Source: Agromyces larvae
Lineage (GTDB): Bacteria > Actinomycetota > Actinomycetes > Actinomycetales > Microbacteriaceae
Length of the DNA: 64,000 nt
Assembly: GCF_022811705.1 (NCBI RefSeq)
Contig: NZ_CP094528.1
Coordinates: 744,001 to 808,000, forward strand
Direction of reading: 5' to 3'
Below are positions 54,694 through 62,113 of the stretch, one piece after another. Position numbers and translations under genes: made by a program. The stretch's first letter is position 1, and every line of letters begins with the position of its first letter. The notes beneath the pieces are model-generated. The model was not told the origin of the DNA. It made no database searches and saw nothing but the letters and a program-made list of their open reading frames with translations.

Positions 54694-56106
54694 GTGAACG
54701 ACCTGCTCGACCCACTGCTCCTCGCGAGATGGCAGTTCGGGCTCACCACCGTCTACCACTTCCTGTTCGTGCCGATCACGATCGGCCTCGCATCGACCAC
54801 CGCGATCTTCCAGACCGCATGGTTCCGAACCGGCAAGGTCGAGTACCTGCAGATCACCCGGTTCCTCGGCAACATCTTCCTCATCAACTTCGCGATGGGC
54901 GTCGTCACCGGCATCGTGCAGGAGTTCCAGTTCGGCATGAACTGGTCGGAGTACTCGCGGTTCGTCGGCGACGTCTTCGGCGCGCCGCTCGCGCTCGAAG
55001 GGCTGCTCGCATTCTTCTTCGAGGCGACCTTCATCGGCCTCTGGATCTTCGGCTGGGACAAGCTGCCCCGGGGCATCCATCTCGCGACCATCTGGTGCAC
55101 CGCGATCGGCAGCATCGTCTCGGCGTACTTCATCATCGCCGCGAACGCGTTCATGCAGAACCCCGTCGGCTACGAGATCAACGAGGTGAAGGAGCGCGCC
55201 GAACTCGTCGACATCGGCGCGGTGCTCACCAACCCGGTGGCCGTCGCCGCGTTCCCGCACACGATCGCGGCGTCCTTCATGGTGTCGTCGGGCCTCGTGA
55301 TCAGCGCGGCCGCCTGGCACCTCGCCCGCAACCAGCACCTCGACACCATGCGACCGGCGCTGAAGTTCGGCCTCTGGGGCATGGTCGTCTCGGGCGCGAT
55401 CACCACGTTCTTCGGCGACCAGCTCAGCCTCGCCATGGTCGCCACCCAGCCGATGAAGATGGCCGCGGCCGAGGCCACGTTCGACACGGTGTGCGGGGCG
55501 GACGCCTCGTTCTCGATCTTCACGCTCGGCACCCCCGACGGGTCATCCGAACTGTTCTCGATCCGCATCCCGTACCTGCTCTCGCTGCTGTCGACGCACA
55601 CGCTCGACGGCTGCGTCGAAGGCATCAACGACCTGCAGGCGGCCTACACCGAGGCGTTCGGCCCCGGCGACTACGCGCCCATCCTCTGGGTCACCTACTG
55701 GGCGTTCCGCTGGATGATCGGACTCGGCCTGGCGCACGTGCTCGTCGCCGTCGTCGGCCTCTGGCTCACCCGCAAGGGCCGGATGCCGAAGCAGCGCTGG
55801 GTGTGGAAGGTCGCGGTCTGGAGCTTCCCGCTCTCGCTCGCCGCGATGACGGTCGGCTGGATCTTCACCGAGATGGGCCGGCAGCCGTGGATCGTGTTCA
55901 GCCTGCTGTGGACCGAGTCGGCCGTCTCACCGAACGTCACCGGCCTCGACGTGCTCATCTCGCTCGTCGCGTTCACGCTCGTCTACGGCGCCCTCGCGGT
56001 CGTCGAGTTCGGGCTCATCATCAAGGCGGTGCGCACGGGCCCGCCCGACGTCGGCGACCCCGACCCCGAGACCGGCCGCGTCGAACCCGCGACCACGGTG
56101 TACTAG
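54694..56106 (+). CDS. cydA: Cytochrome bd ubiquinol oxidase subunit I
   Basis: The quinol-oxidising haem subunit of the high-affinity oxygen reductase, 470 residues, about nine helices. Visible landmarks are ARWQFGLTTVYHFLFVPITIG with the haem-ligand His near residue 20, the GRQPW-type quinol motif in FTEMGRQPWIVFSLLWT near 395, and conserved EFQFGMNWSEYSRFVGDVFG. The Q-loop is of the short type. GTG 54694 follows GGAGGGA. It heads cydABDC and shares its upstream region, with two BlaI-type boxes, with the divergent blaI. Confidence 0.97.
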   Translation: MNDLLDPLLLARWQFGLTTVYHFLFVPITIGLASTTAIFQTAWFRTGKVEYLQITRFLGNIFLINFAMGVVTGIVQEFQFGMNWSEYSRFVGDVFGAPLALEGLLAFFFEATFIGLWIFGWDKLPRGIHLATIWCTAIGSIVSAYFIIAANAFMQNPVGYEINEVKERAELVDIGAVLTNPVAVAAFPHTIAASFMVSSGLVISAAAWHLARNQHLDTMRPALKFGLWGMVVSGAITTFFGDQLSLAMVATQPMKMAAAEATFDTVCGADASFSIFTLGTPDGSSELFSIRIPYLLSLLSTHTLDGCVEGINDLQAAYTEAFGPGDYAPILWVTYWAFRWMIGLGLAHVLVAVVGLWLTRKGRMPKQRWVWKVAVWSFPLSLAAMTVGWIFTEMGRQPWIVFSLLWTESAVSPNVTGLDVLISLVAFTLVYGALAVVEFGLIIKAVRTGPPDVGDPDPETGRVEPATTVY

Positions 56107-56118
56107 GAGGAGCAGGAC

Positions 56119-57126
56119 ATGGATCTCGCAGTGCTCTGGTTCTGGATCGTCGCGTTCCTGTTCGTCGGCTACTTCGTGCTCGACGGGTTCGACTTCGGCG
56201 TCGGCATGTCGCTGCCGTTCCTCGGCAGGGATGACACCGACCGCCGCGTGCTCATCAACACCATCGGCCCCGTCTGGGACCTCAACGAGACGTGGGTCAT
56301 CGTGGCCGGGGCATCCCTGTTCGCCGCCTTCCCCGAGTGGTACGCGACGCTGTTCAGCGGGTTCTACCTGGCGCTGCTGCTCATCCTGCTCGCGCTCATC
56401 GCCCGCGGGGTGTCGTTCGAGTACCGCCAGAAGGGAGCGCACCCCGAGTGGAAGCGCTGGTTCGACGGCATGATCGTCGTCGGCAGCGCCGTGCCCGCGC
56501 TGCTCTGGGGCGTCGCGTTCGCGAACATCGTGCAGGGCGTGCCGCTCGACGCCGACCACAACTACACCGGCACGCTCATCGACCTGCTGAACCCGTACGC
56601 GCTCACCGGCGGCCTCACGACCCTGCTGCTGTTCTTCACGCACGGCGTGGTATTCGTGTCGCTGAAGACCGTCGGCGACCTGCGCGAGCGCGCCCAGCGG
56701 CTCGCCACGCGCTCGGGCATCATCGCCATCGTCGTCGCGGCGGCGTTCCTCGCGTGGACCGGGCTCGCGTTCGGCACCTTCTGGTTCTGGGTGTTCGCCG
56801 CGGTCGCGGCGGTCGCGCTCATCGCCGGATGGATCGCGAACGCGCGCGGCGCGGAAGGGGTCGCGTTCACCTTCCTCGCGCTCACGGTGGCGACGGCGGT
56901 GCTCGCGCTGTTCTCGGCGCTGTTCCCCGACGTCATGCCGGCCTCGAACGACCCCGCGAACAGCCTCACGATCGCCAACGCGTCGAGCAGCGAGTACACC
57001 CTGACCGTGATGAGCTGGGTCGCGCTCATCTTCCTGCCGCTGGTGCTCGTCTACCAGGGGTGGACGTACTGGGTGTTCCGCAAGCGCGTGACGCGCGAGG
57101 CCGTCGAACAGGCGCCCGCGCACTGA
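56119..57126 (+). CDS. cydB: Cytochrome bd ubiquinol oxidase subunit II
   Basis: The second integral subunit of cytochrome bd, 335 residues with eight to nine helices. DGFDFGVGMSLPFLG near residue 25 and TIGPVWDLNETWVIVAGASLFAAFPEWYA near 55 are the family-defining blocks. It starts 12 bp after cydA with GGAGGAG. Confidence 0.97.
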   Translation: MDLAVLWFWIVAFLFVGYFVLDGFDFGVGMSLPFLGRDDTDRRVLINTIGPVWDLNETWVIVAGASLFAAFPEWYATLFSGFYLALLLILLALIARGVSFEYRQKGAHPEWKRWFDGMIVVGSAVPALLWGVAFANIVQGVPLDADHNYTGTLIDLLNPYALTGGLTTLLLFFTHGVVFVSLKTVGDLRERAQRLATRSGIIAIVVAAAFLAWTGLAFGTFWFWVFAAVAAVALIAGWIANARGAEGVAFTFLALTVATAVLALFSALFPDVMPASNDPANSLTIANASSSEYTLTVMSWVALIFLPLVLVYQGWTYWVFRKRVTREAVEQAPAH

Positions 57127-57138
57127 GACGAGGATCGC

Positions 57139-58887
57139 ATGAAACCGCTCGACCCCCGGCTCGTGCGCCGCACCCGAGCCGCCCGCAGCTTTCTCGGCGC
57201 CGGAGCGGGGCTGGCCGCCGTGCAGGCCGCCGCGACGATCGCATTCGCATGGGGCCTCGCCGGCACCGTCGTCGCGGTCGTCGACGGACACGCGCTCGAC
57301 GGAGCATCCGCACCGCTCGTCGTGCTCGCGACGGCCGCCTGCGTGCGCGCCGCAGCGGCGTGGGGCTGGGAGGCGACCGGTTCAGCCGCCGCGATGCGCG
57401 TGAAGGCCGAACTGCGCTCCGACCTGCTCACGGCGATCGGTCGCCGACCCGGCGGAATCCCCGGGGCGTCCACCGCTCGGGTCGCGACCCTGTTCGGCCA
57501 CGGGCTCGACGCACTCGACGAATACTTCGGCGCCTACCTGCCCCAGCTCGTGCTCACCGTCATCGCCGCGCCCATGCTGCTGGCCGCGGCCTGGTTCGCC
57601 GACCCGTTGTCGGGGCTCATCCTCACGATCGTGCTGCCGCTCATCCCGGTGTTCATGGCGCTCATCGGCATGGCGACGCAGGCGGTGCAACGCCGGCAGT
57701 GGGACGCGCTCGCCGCGTTGTCGCGGGCGTTCCTCGAGGTGCTCGGCGGGCTGTCGACGCTCATGCTGTTCGGGCGCGAGCAGCGGCAGGCGCAGCGCAT
57801 CCGCGCCGTGACCGACGATTACCGCAGACGCACGATGCGCGTGCTCGGCATCACCTTCCTCTCGGGGTTCACGCTCGAACTCGCGGCGAGCCTGTCGGTC
57901 GCCCTCGTCGCGGTGACGGTCGGGCTGCGCCTCGTCTCGGGGGAGGTGGCGCTCGCCCCCGGCCTGTTCGTGCTGGTGCTCGCACCCGAGGTCTTCCTGC
58001 CGTTGCGCAACGTCGGGGCCGCGTTCCATGCGTCGGCGGCCGGCGTCGAGGCCTCTCGCGACGCATTCGAGCTGCTCGACGCGGCGGAGGCGAGCGACGC
58101 GGCGGAGGCGGTCGGGCTGGTCGCGGCCGATCGGGCCGGTTCGGTCGATCGGGCCGGTTCCGTCGATCGGGCCGGTTCCGTGGATCGGGCCGGCTCCGTG
58201 GCGCCCGCCACGGGAACGGCGACGGATGCCGCGGCGCGCGCCCGGCGCATCCTGCCCGCCGATCTCGGCCTGACGATCGCGGACCTCGTCGTGCGCCGCG
58301 CCGGCCGGACCGTCGTCGACGGGCTCACCCTGAGCGTCCGGCCGGGGCAGGTCGTCGCCCTCACCGGCGCGTCCGGCGCCGGCAAGTCCTCGGTGATCGC
58401 CGCGGTCCTCGGCGCGGTCGACTTCGAGGGCCGGATCGGACTGGACGGCGCGACGAGCGCCGCGGGCATCCGCGACCGGTTGGCATGGGCGGGGCAGACC
58501 CCGACGCTGTTCGCCGGCACCGTCGCCGGCAACGTCCGGCTCGGCGACGAAGGGGCCGACCCCTGGCTGCTCGACCGGGCACTGCGGATCGCCGGCGTCG
58601 ACCTCGACCCCGATCTCGTGCTGGGGCCGGGCGGCGGCGGCCTCTCGGGCGGACAGGCCCAGCGCGTCGCCGTCGCGCGGGCCGTGCACCGCCAGCTCGC
58701 TCGGGATGCGCGGCTGCTCGTGCTCGACGAGCCGACCTCGGCGCTCGACGAGGCACGTGAGACGCACCTCGCGACCTCGCTGCGGGAACTCGCCGACGAG
58801 GGCCGCGCCGTGCTCGTCGTCACCCACCGCGCCGCGCTGGCGGACGCGGCCGACCGGGTCGTCGAACTGGAGGGCATCCATGTCTGA
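57139..58887 (+). CDS. cydD: Heterodimeric ABC exporter subunit CydD
   Basis: One half of the CydDC exporter needed for cytochrome bd assembly; relatives move thiols or haem across the membrane. It has an N-terminal six-helix domain and a C-terminal nucleotide-binding domain with Walker A LTGASGAGKSSVIAA near residue 415, signature LSGGQAQRVAVARAV and Walker B LLVLDEPTSALDEA. The linker between the two carries four exact hexapeptide repeats (D-R-A-G-S-V, residues 331-354). It starts 12 bp after cydB and its end overlaps cydC by 8 bp. Confidence 0.93.
   Translation: MKPLDPRLVRRTRAARSFLGAGAGLAAVQAAATIAFAWGLAGTVVAVVDGHALDGASAPLVVLATAACVRAAAAWGWEATGSAAAMRVKAELRSDLLTAIGRRPGGIPGASTARVATLFGHGLDALDEYFGAYLPQLVLTVIAAPMLLAAAWFADPLSGLILTIVLPLIPVFMALIGMATQAVQRRQWDALAALSRAFLEVLGGLSTLMLFGREQRQAQRIRAVTDDYRRRTMRVLGITFLSGFTLELAASLSVALVAVTVGLRLVSGEVALAPGLFVLVLAPEVFLPLRNVGAAFHASAAGVEASRDAFELLDAAEASDAAEAVGLVAADRAGSVDRAGSVDRAGSVDRAGSVAPATGTATDAAARARRILPADLGLTIADLVVRRAGRTVVDGLTLSVRPGQVVALTGASGAGKSSVIAAVLGAVDFEGRIGLDGATSAAGIRDRLAWAGQTPTLFAGTVAGNVRLGDEGADPWLLDRALRIAGVDLDPDLVLGPGGGGLSGGQAQRVAVARAVHRQLARDARLLVLDEPTSALDEARETHLATSLRELADEGRAVLVVTHRAALADAADRVVELEGIHV
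58129..58200 (+). repeat. 18-bp in-frame tandem repeat in cydD
   Basis: Four consecutive 18-bp units (GATCGGGCCGGTTCCGTC with single-base changes) encode D-R-A-G-S-V four times, in the domain linker of CydD. Confidence 0.9.
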
Positions 58888-60652
58888 GGACGCATCCGCA
58901 GGCCGCGAGCAGGCGATCGGCGCCGTCCGGGCGGTCCTCCGCCAAGCGGTGCCGCCGGCACGGCGACTGCTGCCGGCGATCCTGCTCGGCGTCCTCTCGG
59001 CGGGCTCGAGCGTGGCGCTCATCGCCTGCTCGGCGTGGTTGATCGTGCGCGCCGCGGAGCAGCCGCCCATCCTCTACCTGTCGGTCGCGGTGGTGGGGGT
59101 GCGCGCGTTCGCACTCGGACGCGCGGGCTTCCGCTACCTGGAGCGCGTCGCCGGGCACGACGCGTCCTTCCGGCAGCTCGCCGAGATCCGGGCGGGGGTG
59201 TACGAGCGGCTGCTGCCGTTCGCCCCCGACGGGCTCGCGGCGACCCGGCGCGGCGATCTGCTCGCCCGCTTCGTCGACGACGTCGACGACCTGCAGACGG
59301 TGTCGCTGCGCGTCGTGCAACCGCTCGTCAGCTCGGGCATCGTGCTGGCGCTCGCGATCACCGGGGTGTGGATGCTCGCTCCCGGCTCGGGCGCGGCGCT
59401 GCTCGGATGCCTCGCAGCCGGCGTCGGCGCAGCCCTCGCGCTGCAACGCGCCGCCGCGAAGCGCGCCGAACGCGAACTCGCTCCGCTGCGCGGCCGGTTG
59501 CAGGCCGCGATCGTGGAGCATGTGCAGACGATCGACGTGCTCGTCGCCTTCGACGCCGCGGCCGAGAGCGCGAGACGGATCGACGAACTCGGGGACCGGC
59601 TCGCCCGGACCGCGCGCCGCCGATCGCTCGCTGCCGGGGGAGCGGCCGCCGTGATGACCGCGATCGCCGGCGTCGCCGCGGCCGCGAGCGCCGCGGCGGG
59701 TGCGCCCCTGCTCGCCGACGGTCGCCTGACCGGCCCGGCGTTCGCGGTGCTCGCACTGGTGCCGCTCGCGGTGGCCGAGGTCGCGTCCGCGGTGCCCGTG
59801 GCGGTCGCCGCCGCGCGCCGAGCCCGGACGAGTGCGGCTCGCGTGGCCGGCGCCGTTCCCGACACGCTGCGGCCCGGCCCGGCGCTCGGGGGCGACGCCG
59901 GCGCGAGCGCCGACGCTGCGCCTGCGCCGGTTCCCGCACTGCGACTGCGCGGCGTCGGCGCAGCATGGCCGGCCCTCGACGGCGTCGAGTCCGGTGCGGC
60001 GCTGCGCGACATGGACCTCGATCTCGCACCGGGGGAGCGGGTCCTGCTCCGCGGTGCATCGGGGGCGGGCAAGACGACGCTCGCGCACGTGCTCGTCCGG
60101 TTCCTCGCCTACTCGGGGTCGTACCGCATCGACGGGGTCGAGGCATCCGAACTCGACCCCGCCCGAGTGCGCAGACAGGTCGGTCTCGTCGAACAGCGCC
60201 CCTGGATCTTCGACGAGGACGTGAGACAGAACCTCCTGTTCGCCCGGGACACCGCGACCGACGCCGAACTGCTCGCGGTGCTCGAACGGGTGGGGCTCGG
60301 CGACTGGGTGCGGGAGCGCGGCGGCCTGGACGCCCGAGTCGGCGAGCGCGGCGCGCTCGTGTCGGGCGGGCAGGCGCAGCGGATCGCGCTCGCCCGGGCA
60401 CTGCTGGCCGACTTCCCGGTGCTGGTGCTCGACGAACCGACCGCGAACGTCGACGCGGCGCGCGGCGCGGCCCTGCTCGAGGACCTGCTGGGCGCCGCCG
60501 CCCGCGACGGTCGGTCGGTGCTGCTCATCAGCCACGTCGACGTCGACGCGTCCATCGTCGACCGTTCGGTCGGGATCGACGCCGGACGCACCGTCGCGGC
60601 CGACGCGATCCCGGCGGTGGACGAACGGGTGCCGACCGGGCCCGTACGCTGA
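58880..60652 (+). CDS. cydC: Heterodimeric ABC exporter subunit CydC
   Basis: The partner half of CydDC, 590 residues. A six-helix membrane domain (LLPAILLGVLSAGSSVALIACSAWLI opens it) leads to the nucleotide-binding domain: Walker A LRGASGAGKTTLAHVL near 390, Q-loop VGLVEQRPWIFDEDVRQNL, signature VSGGQAQRIALARALL and Walker B VLVLDEPTANVDAA. Start ATG 58880 overlaps the cydD stop by 8 bp, so translation is coupled. Confidence 0.93.
   Translation: MSEDASAGREQAIGAVRAVLRQAVPPARRLLPAILLGVLSAGSSVALIACSAWLIVRAAEQPPILYLSVAVVGVRAFALGRAGFRYLERVAGHDASFRQLAEIRAGVYERLLPFAPDGLAATRRGDLLARFVDDVDDLQTVSLRVVQPLVSSGIVLALAITGVWMLAPGSGAALLGCLAAGVGAALALQRAAAKRAERELAPLRGRLQAAIVEHVQTIDVLVAFDAAAESARRIDELGDRLARTARRRSLAAGGAAAVMTAIAGVAAAASAAAGAPLLADGRLTGPAFAVLALVPLAVAEVASAVPVAVAAARRARTSAARVAGAVPDTLRPGPALGGDAGASADAAPAPVPALRLRGVGAAWPALDGVESGAALRDMDLDLAPGERVLLRGASGAGKTTLAHVLVRFLAYSGSYRIDGVEASELDPARVRRQVGLVEQRPWIFDEDVRQNLLFARDTATDAELLAVLERVGLGDWVRERGGLDARVGERGALVSGGQAQRIALARALLADFPVLVLDEPTANVDAARGAALLEDLLGAAARDGRSVLLISHVDVDASIVDRSVGIDAGRTVAADAIPAVDERVPTGPVR
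60645..60650 (+). promoter_or_regulatory. -10 box of the pabB-like gene
   Basis: TACGCT ends on the first base of the cydC stop and stands six bases (GAGGGG) before ATG 60657, the same spacing as the leaderless starts elsewhere. Confidence 0.5.
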
Positions 60653-60656
60653 GGGG

Positions 60657-62045
60657 ATGCCGCACCAGGTCCGCGTCCGCCGACTCGGCGGCTGGGTCGA
60701 TCCCGAGCAGGCGTTCCTTCGCGTCGGCCGGGCCGCGCCGCGCGCGATCTGGCTCGACGGCGGCTGCGACGCCGTCACGGGCCGCAGCGTCATCGCGATC
60801 GGCCGTGCGGACTCGCCGTTCGTCACCGCGGACGCGGGCGACGGGGACGCGCTGCTCGCCGCGCTGCGCGCGGGCCTCGACGGCGCCGCCGCCGCGCGGG
60901 CCGACGGGCGGGTGACCGCGCTCGGCTGGCTCGGCTGGTTCGGGTACGAATGGGGTGCGGCGCGACTCGGGGTGCCGGTCGCGACCACCTCGACGCCGGA
61001 TGCCGCGTTCCTGTTCGCCGACCGTGCGATCGTGTTCGACCACGCCCGACGCGAGGTCGAGCTCGAGTGGATCGACGGGGCGGGCGCCGCGGACTGGGTC
61101 GGCGAGACATCCGGGCTGCTGAGCGGTGCGACGCGCACGGCCGGGGCATCCGGGGCATCCGAACCATCCGCGCCGTCCGGGCCATCCGGTGCGACCGACG
61201 CCCCCGCGCCGCGCTGGCGGCACGCGCCCGACGCGTACGCCGCGCGCATCCAGGCGTGCCGCGCCGCGATCGTGCGCGGCGACGCCTACCAGCTCTGCCT
61301 CACCAACCGCATCGAGGTCGACGCGCACCCCGACCCGCTCGAGGCGTACCTGCGGCTGCGCCGGCTGAGCCCGGCCCACCACGGCGGATTCGTGCGATTC
61401 GACGACGTCGCGCTGCTCTCGGCGTCGCCCGAGCAGTTCCTGCTGGTCGACCGCTCGGGGCTCGTCACGACCCGGCCGATGAAGGGCACCCGCCCGCGCG
61501 GCGCCGACGAGGCATCCGATCGGGCGCTGCGCGCCGAACTGCTCGCGAGCGACAAGGAACGCGCCGAGAACCTGATGATCGTCGACCTGATGCGCAACGA
61601 CCTCGGCCGCATCGCCGAACTCGGCACCGTGTCGGTGCCCGAGCTGCACGTCGTCGAGGAGTACCCGCAGGTGCACCAGCTCGTGTCGACCGTGACGGCG
61701 AGGCTCCGGGCGGGGGCCACCGCGCTCGACGCGGTCGCCGCCGCGTTCCCGGCGGGCTCGATGACGGGCGCGCCGAAGCTCAGCGCGATGACCATCCTGC
61801 ACGAGCTCGAGCAGGGCCCGCGGGGCATCTACTCGGGCGCGTTCGGGACGCTCGCGGTCGACGGCTCGGCGGATCTCGCGATGGTGATCCGCTCGATCGT
61901 GCTCGCGCCCGACGGTGCGAGCATCGGCACCGGCGGCGGGATCACCGCGCTGTCCGACGCCGACGAGGAGGTCGAGGAGACGCGGGTCAAGGCGCGCGCG
62001 CTGCTGGAGGCGCTGCTCGGGCGACGATCAGCGACGATCGAATAG
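60657..62045 (+). CDS. pabB: Aminodeoxychorismate synthase component I
   Basis: A chorismate-binding enzyme of the folate pathway, using chorismate and glutamine-derived ammonia to form aminodeoxychorismate. The C-terminal chorismate domain is complete: [83 protein letters not shown] and GIYSGAFG. The KGTRPRG motif favours PabB over anthranilate synthase TrpE. An Ala/Ser/Pro-rich insert lies near residues 155-185. No lyase or glutaminase domain is fused. Its TAG stop begins the next TAGGCT box. Confidence 0.9.
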   Translation: MPHQVRVRRLGGWVDPEQAFLRVGRAAPRAIWLDGGCDAVTGRSVIAIGRADSPFVTADAGDGDALLAALRAGLDGAAAARADGRVTALGWLGWFGYEWGAARLGVPVATTSTPDAAFLFADRAIVFDHARREVELEWIDGAGAADWVGETSGLLSGATRTAGASGASEPSAPSGPSGATDAPAPRWRHAPDAYAARIQACRAAIVRGDAYQLCLTNRIEVDAHPDPLEAYLRLRRLSPAHHGGFVRFDDVALLSASPEQFLLVDRSGLVTTRPMKGTRPRGADEASDRALRAELLASDKERAENLMIVDLMRNDLGRIAELGTVSVPELHVVEEYPQVHQLVSTVTARLRAGATALDAVAAAFPAGSMTGAPKLSAMTILHELEQGPRGIYSGAFGTLAVDGSADLAMVIRSIVLAPDGASIGTGGGITALSDADEEVEETRVKARALLEALLGRRSATIE

Positions 62046-62113
62046 GCTGGTCGGGTTGTGCGCGCGCGCTCCACGCGCGCGCGGATTCCGCGAATTCGAG
62101 CTTCGAACCGATT
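62043..62113 (+). promoter_or_regulatory. leuS promoter and GC-hairpin leader
   Basis: TAGGCT (62043-62048) starts on the pabB stop. The leader contains a 9-bp alternating stem, GCGCGCGCG, CTCCA loop, CGCGCGCGC (62060-62082), then TTCGAGCTTCGAA. No T-box consensus, leucine-codon leader peptide or T-run is visible. Confidence 0.5.

Noticed and set aside
62043..62113. T-box riboswitch before leuS
   Set aside because: No specifier loop, T-box consensus or terminator/antiterminator pair can be found in the 65-base leader.
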